From an uncultured Odoribacter sp. (GTDB lineage Bacteria > Bacteroidota > Bacteroidia > Bacteroidales > Marinifilaceae), in the NCBI GenBank assembly GCA_910578985.1, contig CAJTSF010000007.1:1-64000 (forward strand): a DNA stretch of 64,000 nt. Direction: 5' to 3'. A program made the position numbers and the translations under genes. Shown piece by piece: positions 8,600 through 16,757 of the stretch; the first letter of the stretch is position 1, and every line of letters starts with the position of its first letter. The notes below the pieces were generated by a model. The model ran no database searches. It was not told where the DNA came from and saw nothing but the letters and a program-made list of their open reading frames with translations.

Positions 8600-9498
8600 T
8601 CAATCCGGTCCAACAACTCCATGATTCGTTCCAACTCCATGTCCGACTTGAAGCCGATCACGATTTTCCCTTTCCCGTTCTCGTTCCTTTTCAATTCCAC
8701 CTTCGTCTTGAAACGGCTCGACAGATGCTTCTGCAACTCAATGTAATCGCCGATGTCGTTCGTTCTCCGTGGCTTCTCCTCCGCCGGTTCCGGCAGCACC
8801 GCCTCCTCTTTCGGATTGGCAAGCTCACGCACCACCTCCTCCACCTTCCGCACCGAAAAGTCATACTTCAATATCTGCTCGAAAATCATCAACTGCGTCT
8901 CCGCGTCCTCCGCTCCCAGAATAGCCCGCGCATGGCCCATCGAAATCTTCTTGTCCCGCACGGCAAACTGTATTGCTGCAGGCAACTTCAACAGGCGCAA
9001 ATAATTGGTCACCGTCGTACGCTTCTTGCCCACCCGGTCGCTCAACTCCTCCTGTGTCAGGTGGCATTCGTCAATCAACCGCTGGTAGCTAAGCGCCACC
9101 TCCATCGCGTTCAAATCCTCACGCTGGATATTCTCAATCAATGCCAGCGTCAGCACATCCTCATTCTCCGTCTTCCGGATATAGGCGGGAATCGTCGTCA
9201 GCCCCGCCATCTTCGACGCCCGGTAACGCCTCTCCCCCGCCACGATTTCATACTTCCCGTCCTCCACGACGCGCACCGTTATCGGTTGCACAATGCCCAG
9301 CGCCTTGATGGACGCCCCCAACTCATTCAACGCCTCTTCGTCAAACTCCGTACGCGGCTGGTACGGATTGGGACGTATGTCCGACAGATTCAACTCCTGA
9401 ATCATCGATACCACTCCCTCCGGCTCCGCCGATTCCTGCGTCGCCTCCCGTATCAACTCACCCAAACCTTTTCCTAATCCGCCAATCTTCTTTGCCAT
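8596..9498 (-). CDS. parB: Chromosome-partitioning protein ParB
   Basis: DNA-binding CTPase clamp that loads at parS sites and slides to form the partition complex. 300 residues. The N-terminal CTP-binding part contains GERRYRAS at 88-95 and ENIQRED at 122-128; a helix-turn-helix follows around residues 150-175, where VGKKRTTVTNYLRLL sits; the C-terminal 50 residues are a dimerisation tail. Starts 16 bases after parA and overlaps the next gene by 4 bases. No parS-like 16-base palindrome was noticed in this window by eye. Confidence 0.95.
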   Translation of the reverse strand: MAKKIGGLGKGLGELIREATQESAEPEGVVSMIQELNLSDIRPNPYQPRTEFDEEALNELGASIKALGIVQPITVRVVEDGKYEIVAGERRYRASKMAGLTTIPAYIRKTENEDVLTLALIENIQREDLNAMEVALSYQRLIDECHLTQEELSDRVGKKRTTVTNYLRLLKLPAAIQFAVRDKKISMGHARAILGAEDAETQLMIFEQILKYDFSVRKVEEVVRELANPKEEAVLPEPAEEKPRRTNDIGDYIELQKHLSSRFKTKVELKRNENGKGKIVIGFKSDMELERIMELLDRIE

Positions 9499-9514
9499 AA
9501 ATCCTTTCGTTTAA

Positions 9515-10285
9515 TCACACCCGGTTCCTCTGTATCAATTCCTGTGCCAACGACATATAATCCTCCGCCCCGCGGCTCCCCGCATCATACAGGATGGCAG
9601 GCTGCCCGAAACTCGGTGCCTCCGCCAGACGGGTATTACGGTTAATCAACGTCTTGAACACCATATCCTGAAAATTCTTCCGCACCTCCTCCACCACCTG
9701 GTTCGACAACCGAAGGCGCGCATCATACATCGTCAATGCAAATCCCTCGATTTCCAGCCCCGTATTCAGCCGCTTCTGTATCAATTTAATCGTACTCAAC
9801 AATTTTCCCAGCCCCTCCAGCGCAAAATACTCGCACTGCACCGGAATAATCACCGAATGCGCCGCCGTCAGGGAATTGACCGTAATCAAACCCAGCGAGG
9901 GCGAACAGTCGATGAGGATGTAATCATACCGGTCCTCCACCTTCTCCAACACCCGCTTCAACATCATCTCCCGATCCGGCAACTGGATCATGCTCACCTC
10001 CGCGCCCACCAGGTCTATGTTCGACGGCAAAAGATCCAAATGCTCGATTTCTCCCTTCAATATCGCTTCATCCGCCTCCAAGCCGTCCACCAGGCACTCG
10101 TAAATCGTCTTTCCGCCGAGTTGCTGGATATCCACGCCCAAACCCGAAGAGGCATTCCCCTGCGGATCCGCGTCCACCAGCAACACCCGTTGTTCCAACA
10201 CGGCAAGGCATGCCGCCAGATTCACCGACGTCGTCGTCTTTCCCACCCCTCCCTTTTGATTTGCAATTGCAATGATTTTAGCCAT
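9515..10285 (-). CDS. parA: Chromosome-partitioning ATPase ParA (Soj)
   Basis: 256-residue Walker-type ATPase of the ParA/MinD family that moves ParB-DNA complexes. The deviant Walker A box KGGVGKTT spans residues 11-18, the signature lysine included; the DADPQGNAS and LIDCSPSLG motifs follow. The open frame runs 40 codons further upstream, but that part reads as low-quality sequence and crosses a near-consensus TACTTTTA box at 312-319 of the 10 kb block, so MAKIIAIANQ at 10285 is taken as the start. First gene of a five-gene minus-strand unit. Confidence 0.95.
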   Translation of the reverse strand: MAKIIAIANQKGGVGKTTTSVNLAACLAVLEQRVLLVDADPQGNASSGLGVDIQQLGGKTIYECLVDGLEADEAILKGEIEHLDLLPSNIDLVGAEVSMIQLPDREMMLKRVLEKVEDRYDYILIDCSPSLGLITVNSLTAAHSVIIPVQCEYFALEGLGKLLSTIKLIQKRLNTGLEIEGFALTMYDARLRLSNQVVEEVRKNFQDMVFKTLINRNTRLAEAPSFGQPAILYDAGSRGAEDYMSLAQELIQRNRV

Positions 10286-10516
10286 ACATTTCCATTTTAC
10301 AATATTCGTCGTAAAAGTACAACTAAAAAAAATATCCACCCGTTTTTTCACCCTCTTTTTATCAACAAAAACACCCGTTTTTATCAACACTCCGCCAAGC
10401 GCCACTCACAATCAGAGGTTTATCCGCATGCCCGCCCGCACAATAAAATCCCCGCATTCCTTCATCGTTTCGATTGTTTGCTGTAATTTTACCCGCCTAA
10501 AACAAAGACTTCAACC

Positions 10517-12559
10517 ATGGCGATACAATTTCTACATCCCGAATTCCTCTATGCTCTTTCCCTGCTTGCCGTCCCCATCGTGCTCCACCTGTTCAGCCTG
10601 AAACGCTACAAAAAAGTATATTTCAGCAACTTCACCTTTCTCGAAGCCCTGCAACAACAGAAGAAGAACAGTTCCCGCATCAAGAAATGGCTTCTGCTCC
10701 TCCTTCGCCTCCTTGCCATCGCCTGCATCGTCATTGCCTTCGCCACCCCCTACACAGCACGCCGCGAACAGTCCGACGCCACCCCCGCCGCCCCCCGGCA
10801 GCAAATCGTCATCTACGCCGACAACTCCTTCTCCATGACCAACACCGGCGCTCAGGGCATCCTCTTCGAAGAAGCCAAGAAACACCTCCTCGACATCGTC
10901 ACCTCCTACCCCACCGGCACTCCCTTCCGCCTCCTCTCCAACGACGCCCCCGACCGCCTCACCCTCACCCGCGAACAAATGTACGACGCCCTCGCAAGCC
11001 TCAAAATCAGCCCCGCCGCCAAACCCCTCTCCCGCATACTCAAAGAAGCGCGCGAACTCACCGAAGGAAAGCCCGCCACCCTCTTCCTCCTCTCCGACTT
11101 CCAGACCTTCAACTGCGACTTCCCCGCCGTCACCCCCGACACCACGCTCGAAACCGTATTCCTCGCCATCACCCCCGAAAACCGCAACAACATCTACATC
11201 CGCGACATCCGCTTCGACCGGGCGTTCCACCGCCAAAACCAATACGACCGCCTCCACATCACCCTCGCCGACGACGCCGGACAGGAACACCCCCGCCTCC
11301 CCGTCACCCTCGCCTTCAACGGGCACAAGAAAAGCACTGTCACCGCCGACCTCCCCGCCGGAGGCTCCTGCGAAGTGGAAATCAACTACCTGAACGCCGA
11401 CGAGGGCATGTACCGCGGCTCCGTGAAAATCCCCGACGTCCCCGTCATATTCGACAACACATTCTACTTCACCTACTCCATCGCTTCCCGCGCGGAAATC
11501 CTCTACCTTTGGCAATCCGCCCCCAACCCCCACTTCGGCAAACTCTTCGCCGACACCGCCGACTTCGGCTTCACCGCCATGCCCCTCGCCCAATCCGCCG
11601 GAATTGTCCCCTCCCATTACAGCCTCATCATCCTTGACGCCCCCACCGCCCTCTCCTCCGGACTGGAAAGCCTCTTGGAAGAATATCTTATCAACGGAGG
11701 TAACCTCCTCATCCTCCCCGACGACCTCCGGACGGAAGCGCCCGAACGCCTTCTCGCCAAACTACAGGCACCGCGCCTCACCGCCGCCGACACGAATACG
11801 GACATCGCCCGCATCGAAACCCGTGCCGCCCTCTTCCGCGACGCCTTCGCCGAAGACGCCGGACGGCAGACGGTACTCCCGCACATCCGCCGCTTCCGCC
11901 ACCTCACCCTCGCCCCCTCCTCCGAACCCCTGCTCTCCGACAAGCGCGGCAACACCCTCCTCGCCGCCCATCCCTTCGGAAAAGGAATCCTTTACCTCTC
12001 CGCCTTCAACTTCGCCCCCGAAAACAGCGACATCACCTACCACCCCCTCTTCGTCCCTCTCATGGCAAACATGGCATGCCGCCTCAACACCTCCCTCAAC
12101 ACCTCCTACACCCTCGGCAGCGACAAACCCGTCATCATCGACAACCGCCACTACCGCGAACGCCTTCCCGTCACCGTCCGCCACGAAGACCGCAGCTTCG
12201 AATTCATCCCCGAAATACGCAAAGACTTCAGCGGCGACCTCATCCTCACCAACCCCGGCCGCATCCGTAAGGCAGGCATCTACGAAGTCATCCAAGACGG
12301 CCGCGTCATCGACCTCCTCGCATGGAACATCCCCCGTGAGGAATCCCGCCTCCTCTACTGCACCGAAGAACAACTGCGCGGCGCCTTCCCCCATGCCCGC
12401 GTGGAAAACATACGCACCACCCGCTTCGACCGCAACAGCGACCTCATCAAGGAAATCGTCCACCAGGACACGAACCGTTACCTCACCTTTTGGTTTATCC
12501 TCGCCGCCCTGCTCATCCTCCTGGCGGAACAATGGGTATGGCGCAAAAAACTGAATTAA
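10517..12559 (+). CDS. BatA/vWA-domain inner-membrane protein
   Basis: 680 residues. The N-terminus is a BatA (aerotolerance N-terminal) membrane domain: two membrane segments at about 10-25 and 59-77 around the LHLFSLKRYKKVYFSNF motif. A von Willebrand A domain follows with a metal-site DNSFSM motif (Asp102, Ser104, Ser106), then a long periplasmic region and a final membrane anchor near 655-675 before RKKLN. Proteins of this build in Bacteroidota are annotated as BatA-domain proteins of unknown role. Codon use is extreme, with C at most third positions. The AlkD-like gene follows after 17 bases. Confidence 0.88.
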   Translation: MAIQFLHPEFLYALSLLAVPIVLHLFSLKRYKKVYFSNFTFLEALQQQKKNSSRIKKWLLLLLRLLAIACIVIAFATPYTARREQSDATPAAPRQQIVIYADNSFSMTNTGAQGILFEEAKKHLLDIVTSYPTGTPFRLLSNDAPDRLTLTREQMYDALASLKISPAAKPLSRILKEARELTEGKPATLFLLSDFQTFNCDFPAVTPDTTLETVFLAITPENRNNIYIRDIRFDRAFHRQNQYDRLHITLADDAGQEHPRLPVTLAFNGHKKSTVTADLPAGGSCEVEINYLNADEGMYRGSVKIPDVPVIFDNTFYFTYSIASRAEILYLWQSAPNPHFGKLFADTADFGFTAMPLAQSAGIVPSHYSLIILDAPTALSSGLESLLEEYLINGGNLLILPDDLRTEAPERLLAKLQAPRLTAADTNTDIARIETRAALFRDAFAEDAGRQTVLPHIRRFRHLTLAPSSEPLLSDKRGNTLLAAHPFGKGILYLSAFNFAPENSDITYHPLFVPLMANMACRLNTSLNTSYTLGSDKPVIIDNRHYRERLPVTVRHEDRSFEFIPEIRKDFSGDLILTNPGRIRKAGIYEVIQDGRVIDLLAWNIPREESRLLYCTEEQLRGAFPHARVENIRTTRFDRNSDLIKEIVHQDTNRYLTFWFILAALLILLAEQWVWRKKLN

Positions 12560-12576
12560 CCCGAACCCCGACCGTC

Positions 12577-13287
12577 ATGACAGCCGAAACCATCCTCTAC
12601 GAACTCCGAATCGCGGGTTCCCCCGAAAAAGCCATCCACCTCGCCCGCTTTTTCAAGACAGGTCCCGGCGAATACGGCGAAGGCGACCTCTTCCTCGGCG
12701 TCACCGTCCCCGCCCAACGCGACATCGCCCGACGCCACACCGACACTCCCCTCCCCGTCCTCCACACCCTCCTCTCCTCCCCCTGGCACGAAGCACGGCT
12801 CACCGCCCTCCTCATCCTCCTCCAACGCTTCACCCGCGCCCGTCGCGACGAGGACGCCCGACGCGAATGCGTGGACTTCTACCTTTCCCATACCCCCCGC
12901 ATCAACAACTGGGACCTCGTGGACCTCACCTGCTACAAACTCCTCGGCGTCTGGCTCGAAAACCGCGACCGCACCCTCCTCTACCGCCTCGCCGGCTCCC
13001 CCAGCCTCTGGGAACAACGCATCGCCATCGTCACCACCATGCACTTCGTCCGCCGCGGCGACTTTGCCGACTGCCTCGCCATCGCCGACCTCCTCCTTCA
13101 CCATCCCCACGACCTCATCCACAAAGCCGTCGGCTGGCTCCTCCGCGAAGTCGGCAAACACGACCGCCCCACCCTCACCGCCTTCCTCACCCCCCGCGCC
13201 TCCACCATGCCCCGCACCATGCTCCGCTACGCCATCGAACGCTTCCCCGAAACGGAACGGAAAGAGTGGCTCAGACAAGGAAAATAA
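12577..13287 (+). CDS. DNA alkylation repair protein, AlkD-like HEAT-repeat glycosylase
   Basis: 236 residues, all helical, matching the AlkC/AlkD family that removes 3-methyladenine and 7-methylguanine without flipping the base. The family motif NNWDLVD is at 111-117, giving Trp112, Asp113 and Asp116 at the place of the catalytic Trp/Asp pair. The open frame extends upstream to 12490 inside the previous gene; MTAETILYEL at 12577 is the natural start. It shares the C-rich codon style of the BatA gene 17 bases upstream, so both probably form one transcript. A GC-rich hairpin (13312-13331) follows but lacks a T-run. Confidence 0.88.
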   Translation: MTAETILYELRIAGSPEKAIHLARFFKTGPGEYGEGDLFLGVTVPAQRDIARRHTDTPLPVLHTLLSSPWHEARLTALLILLQRFTRARRDEDARRECVDFYLSHTPRINNWDLVDLTCYKLLGVWLENRDRTLLYRLAGSPSLWEQRIAIVTTMHFVRRGDFADCLAIADLLLHHPHDLIHKAVGWLLREVGKHDRPTLTAFLTPRASTMPRTMLRYAIERFPETERKEWLRQGK

Positions 13288-13311
13288 ATACTTCCCTCCC
13301 CCATTGATTCA

Positions 13312-13331
13312 CCCCTCGCCACCGCGAGGGG
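13312..13331. other. GC-rich hairpin behind the AlkD-like gene
   Basis: Eight-base perfect stem (13312-13319 with 13324-13331) with a CACC loop. It has no T-run, so termination there is uncertain. Confidence 0.55.
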
Positions 13332-13353
13332 TCTGCTGCTCGTTTCACTGAGG

Positions 13354-13491
13354 TTTTCTTCGACCTTTCTTCGGCACCACTCCCTAATCATTCCCTTATC
13401 ACTCCCTAATCACTCACTTATAAATAAGGGAATGATAAGAAGTTGATAAGGATATGATAAGGAGTTAATGGTGAAGAAAAGTCGAAGAAAA
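13354..13491. repeat. Palindromic element A with 11-base periodic words
   Basis: Outer arms of 19 bases (13354-13372 and 13473-13491) are inverted copies with one mismatch. Inside, ATCA occurs at 13387, 13398 and 13409 and, past the centre near 13422, GATAAG occurs at 13434, 13445 and 13456; every step is 11 bases. The whole can fold as one long imperfect hairpin. It has the same design as the elements at 32334 and 52924 without sharing their sequence. Confidence 0.8.
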
Positions 13492-13563
13492 ATGCAGGCA
13501 AACCTCTGCTCGACAGCCGCTTTGGTCTGGGAAAACGGAAGAAAGACAAAAATTCTTCCTGAC

Positions 13564-13594
13564 TTTGTTTTTTTGGTTTTTCGATTTACCTTTG
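13564..13594 (+). promoter_or_regulatory. Orphan promoter with complete -33 and -7 boxes
   Basis: TTTG at 13564-13567, a 19-base spacer and TACCTTTG at 13587-13594 make a textbook Bacteroidota promoter. The only reading frame nearby starts at 13611 and encodes MPMEK then stop. The transcript could be a small RNA or a roughly 320-base leader of the lipoprotein gene. Confidence 0.7.
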
Positions 13595-13750
13595 CGGAAA
13601 TTCAAAAACAAATGCCTATGGAAAAATAAAAGAGATTTGCACTAAAATTCAACAATGCAGAAATCATGTATAGAAATACATAATAATCTGCCATTTACAT
13701 AAAAAGCGTTAGCTTTATCTTGTCTTCTGAAATTTCGACACTTTCTTAGA

Positions 13751-13812
13751 CCCAACAGGAATAAAGCGTAAACGCTCACGTGAGTAACGTGGGCTTTACT
13801 TTGTTTGTTGGG
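13751..13812. repeat. Long hairpin, possible dispersed repeat
   Basis: CCCAACA at 13751-13757 pairs with TGTTGGG at 13806-13812; inside, TAAAGC (13762-13767) pairs with GCTTTA (13793-13798), and the loop carries smaller palindromes (GCG/CGC and TCACGTGA). The stretch from here to about 13920 gives peptide-like readings on both strands that I associate from memory with a common Bacteroidales intergenic repeat, which is not verified. Confidence 0.5.
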
Positions 13813-13923
13813 AAAGGTCGTCGAAAACCGCAGAAGGCAAATAAAGGTACAGTCCCACGTTTTTTATGTGATGTATTCAATAATTCAGCGCAGGGGCTGG
13901 CGCATCTGATTAAAAACAATAGT

Positions 13924-14694
13924 ATGAAAAAAATCTTGATGATAATTGGCGTTTTGACCGTTCTAAGCTCTTGTGCCACTATATTTAACGGTTCAAGAGC
14001 AAAAATCGTTTTCGACGCAAACAAAATCGATAAACCCGTGAATCTTACCGTAGATGGGAAAAAGTATTCTCATGTGACGCTTCCTGCAAGAGTGAAAGTG
14101 AAAAGAGGATTCAAACCTTCACATGTATTGGCAGAAGCCCAAGGATATGAACCTTACTCCTTGATTATTAACAAAGAATTCAATGTAACGACCTTATGCA
14201 ATATTTTGTTGGGAGGTGTACCCGGTATGGCCATCGACGCTGCTACCGGAGCCATGATGAAACCGGAATCCTCGTATTACAATTTCAATTTCCGACCGAT
14301 GAAAAATTACGTAGAAGACCCGACTATCATAGCAGGAGAAGCCGGAAATATGGTAAGTCGCGACAATCCCGGAGGGACTGCTTTGGAACGAACGATAATA
14401 CGCTGGTTCTTCGACTCCGACCCACGGGGAGCGAGAATTTACTGGCGGGTGGTATCAAGCATCCCCAGTATCGTAAAGAATACAAACGAAACCTACTTGA
14501 TGACTACCCCATTCGAGGAGACAAGGGCATTTAACATACTGGGGCTGACCTACGAAAATTCACGCGACGTACAGATAGAAATCAAAGTCAGCAAAAAAGG
14601 GTATGAAGACCAAGTGAAACGTTTCAACGTCCGACAAGCGATAGACCAGCAGGAAATCAGCAGTTTCTTCGAAATGGTCGAGAAAGAAGAGTAA
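13924..14694 (+). CDS. Hypothetical lipoprotein
   Basis: 256 residues. Lipoprotein signal with lipobox LSSC (Cys17) followed by ATIFNGS, an opening seen in many small Bacteroidota and proteobacterial outer-membrane lipoproteins. A Gly-rich hydrophobic stretch near residues 95-120 (LLGGVPGMAIDAATGAMM) recalls glycine-zipper segments. The rest is mixed alpha/beta without a motif I recognise. The open frame extends upstream to 13780, but the ATG at 13924 is the only start that puts a signal peptide first. The gene is clearly more AT-rich than the BatA and ABC-F genes on either side, which suggests a different history. No function is proposed. Confidence 0.75.
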   Translation: MKKILMIIGVLTVLSSCATIFNGSRAKIVFDANKIDKPVNLTVDGKKYSHVTLPARVKVKRGFKPSHVLAEAQGYEPYSLIINKEFNVTTLCNILLGGVPGMAIDAATGAMMKPESSYYNFNFRPMKNYVEDPTIIAGEAGNMVSRDNPGGTALERTIIRWFFDSDPRGARIYWRVVSSIPSIVKNTNETYLMTTPFEETRAFNILGLTYENSRDVQIEIKVSKKGYEDQVKRFNVRQAIDQQEISSFFEMVEKEE

Positions 14695-14741
14695 TCTTTT
14701 CATTTTCACGAGACTGTCTAACAAATCTTGTTTTAATATTT

Positions 14742-14780
14742 TCGCTCTTGTCAGAATGAACTCTGGCAAGGGCGAATTTC
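14742..14780 (+). terminator. Probable terminator of the lipoprotein gene
   Basis: A 13-base stem with two G-U pairs (14742-14754 with 14763-14775) and an eight-base loop, followed only by a weak T-rich stretch. Confidence 0.55.
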
Positions 14781-14838
14781 AATTTCAAGGACTTGTTAAT
14801 ATGTTATGACACCAAACGTTTATCTTCCGCAATTTCCC

Positions 14839-14846
14839 TATATTTG
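14839..14846 (+). promoter_or_regulatory. -7 box of the ABC-F/tilS unit
   Basis: TATATTTG, an exact match, 24 bases before the ABC-F ATG at 14871. It makes the longer frame starting at 14793 unlikely. Confidence 0.7.
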
Positions 14847-14870
14847 CAGCATAAAGACGGAACAAAAGAT

Positions 14871-16757
14871 ATGATTAGCTATTTGCAAGTGGAAAATCTG
14901 AGCAAGCGGTTCGGGGAACAGTTGCTTTTCGAGCATATTTCGTTCGGCGTGGGAAAAGGGCAAAAGGTGGCACTGATTGCACGGAACGGGATGGGGAAAT
15001 CGACACTGCTGCGGATTATCGCGGGAAAGGACATGCCGGAGAGCGGAACGGTAATTTTCCGCAATGACATCCGGGTGGGGATTCTGGAGCAAGAGCCGAC
15101 GCTGGAGGCGGAGAATACGGTGTTCGAGGAGGTGTTCCGGTCGGACGCGCCGGCACTGGCGCTGATTCGGGAGTATGAGGAGGCTGTGGAACGGGAGGAT
15201 ACGGAGGCGTTGGAACGGTTGATTCCTGAGATGGACGCGCACGGGGCATGGGATTACGAAACGACGGTGAAACAGATTCTGTCGGAGTTGAAAATCGACC
15301 TGTACGACCGGAAAATCCGCCATCTGTCGGGCGGGCAGAAGAAGCGCGTGGGGCTGGCGAAGGTGCTCATCAGCAATCCGGATTTCCTCATCCTGGACGA
15401 ACCGACGAACCACCTGGACATCGAGATGACGGAGTGGCTGGAGGAGTACCTCGGGAGAGCGAACATGACGCTGCTGATGGTGACGCACGACCGGTATTTT
15501 CTGGACCGGGTGTGCAATCAGATTATTGAAATCGACGCCTACGGGCTGTTCGCCTATAACGGGAATTACGCCTACTACTTGGAGAAGCGGGCGGAACGCA
15601 TCGAAAGCCGGAACGCGGCGGTGGACAAGGCACGGAATCTCCTGCGCACAGAGCAGGAGTGGATGCGGAGGATGCCGCAGGCACGAGGGCACAAGGCGCA
15701 ATATAGGATTGACAATTTTTACAAGCTGAAAGAGGCGGCATCGCAGGGGGTGACGGAACGGAAACTGGAACTGGACATCCAAGGGAAACGGCTCGGCAAG
15801 AAGATTCTGGAACTGGAGCACGTGACGAAGGAATTCGACGGGATGTGCGTGCTGCGGGATTTCTCGTATAAGTTCGTGCGAGGGGAGAAAATCGGTATCG
15901 TGGGCAAAAACGGAGTAGGCAAGTCCACATTCCTGAACATCATCACGCGGAACCTGGAACCGGACAGCGGTACGATTTCCGTCGGGGAAACGGTGGTCTA
16001 CGGATATTACAAGCAGAGCGGCATCGAATTTCGGGAGGGGGATCGCGTCATCGACGTGGTGAAGAATATCGCGGAACGGATTGACCTGGGAAACGGGCGG
16101 GTGATGTCCGCTGGGCAGTTCCTGGAGTATTTCCTCTTTACGGACAAGCAACAGTACTCCCCTGTGGAAAAGTTGAGCGGGGGCGAGCGGCGGAGGCTGT
16201 ACCTGCTGACGGTGCTGATGGGAAACCCGAATTTCCTGATACTGGACGAACCGACAAACGATTTGGATATCCTGACGCTGAACGTATTGGAAGACTACTT
16301 GAAGGGCTTCAAGGGATGCCTCCTGATTGTGTCGCACGACCGGTTCTTCACAGACAAGGTGGCAGACCGTGTATTTGCATTCGAAGGGGACGGGGTGGTC
16401 AAGGATTTCCCCGGCAATTACACAGTGTACAAGAACCACAGGGAGGAGGAAGAGGAGTGCCGGGAAAGAGAGGAGCGGGAACGGAAGAAACAGGAGCCGA
16501 AGCCCGCCCCCGCCGCAACGGAGAAGAGCGGAAAGCAGCGGAAGATGACATTCAAGGAAAGGCAGGAGATGGAGCAACTGGAGCGGGAACTGGAAGCGCT
16601 GAACGCGGAGAAGCAGGAAGTGGAGGCTGTACTCAGTTCGGGAACGCTGCCGGCGGAGGAACTGATGGCAAAATCGGAGCGAATCGGGGTGCTGATGGAA
16701 GAACTGGACGAAAAAGAGATGCGCTGGTTGGAACTAAGCGAAATAGAAAACAGATGA
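14871..16757 (+). CDS. ABC-F family ATPase (Uup/YdiF-like)
   Basis: 628 residues with two ATP-binding cassettes and no membrane part, so a cytosolic ABC-F protein; members bind the ribosomal E site and tune translation. Cassette 1 has Walker A ARNGMGKST (37-45), signature LSGGQKKR and Walker B FLILDEPTNHLD. Cassette 2 has GKNGVGKST, LSGGERRR and FLILDEPTNDLD. A charged coiled-coil tail fills about the last 100 residues, as in Uup-like members. The first cassette has Ala instead of the usual first Gly of Walker A. Strong G-rich codon use. Its stop overlaps the tilS start (ATGA), so the two are translationally coupled. Confidence 0.93.
   Translation: MISYLQVENLSKRFGEQLLFEHISFGVGKGQKVALIARNGMGKSTLLRIIAGKDMPESGTVIFRNDIRVGILEQEPTLEAENTVFEEVFRSDAPALALIREYEEAVEREDTEALERLIPEMDAHGAWDYETTVKQILSELKIDLYDRKIRHLSGGQKKRVGLAKVLISNPDFLILDEPTNHLDIEMTEWLEEYLGRANMTLLMVTHDRYFLDRVCNQIIEIDAYGLFAYNGNYAYYLEKRAERIESRNAAVDKARNLLRTEQEWMRRMPQARGHKAQYRIDNFYKLKEAASQGVTERKLELDIQGKRLGKKILELEHVTKEFDGMCVLRDFSYKFVRGEKIGIVGKNGVGKSTFLNIITRNLEPDSGTISVGETVVYGYYKQSGIEFREGDRVIDVVKNIAERIDLGNGRVMSAGQFLEYFLFTDKQQYSPVEKLSGGERRRLYLLTVLMGNPNFLILDEPTNDLDILTLNVLEDYLKGFKGCLLIVSHDRFFTDKVADRVFAFEGDGVVKDFPGNYTVYKNHREEEEECREREERERKKQEPKPAPAATEKSGKQRKMTFKERQEMEQLERELEALNAEKQEVEAVLSSGTLPAEELMAKSERIGVLMEELDEKEMRWLELSEIENR

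Larger units (their letters stand above)
13288..13923. other. Gene-free stretch of 636 bases
   Basis: Between the AlkD-like gene and the lipoprotein gene no convincing protein gene is visible. It holds, in order, a GC-rich hairpin, palindromic element A, an orphan promoter with a five-codon reading frame, weak AT-rich hairpins near 13666-13715, and a long hairpin at 13751-13812. The frame running through 13780-13923 in phase with the lipoprotein is taken as non-coding. Confidence 0.7.

Noticed and set aside
10532..11617. 361-residue minus-strand frame rich in Gly, Val and Glu, and a similar one at 11762-12532
   Set aside because: Antisense to the BatA gene; explained by C at third positions in the sense gene.
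13751..13812. Integron attC-like site (RYYYAAC / GTTRRRY core)
   Set aside because: The left core ACCCAAC fits but the right core reads GTTGGGA, with the wrong last base; there is no integrase and no gene cassettes.
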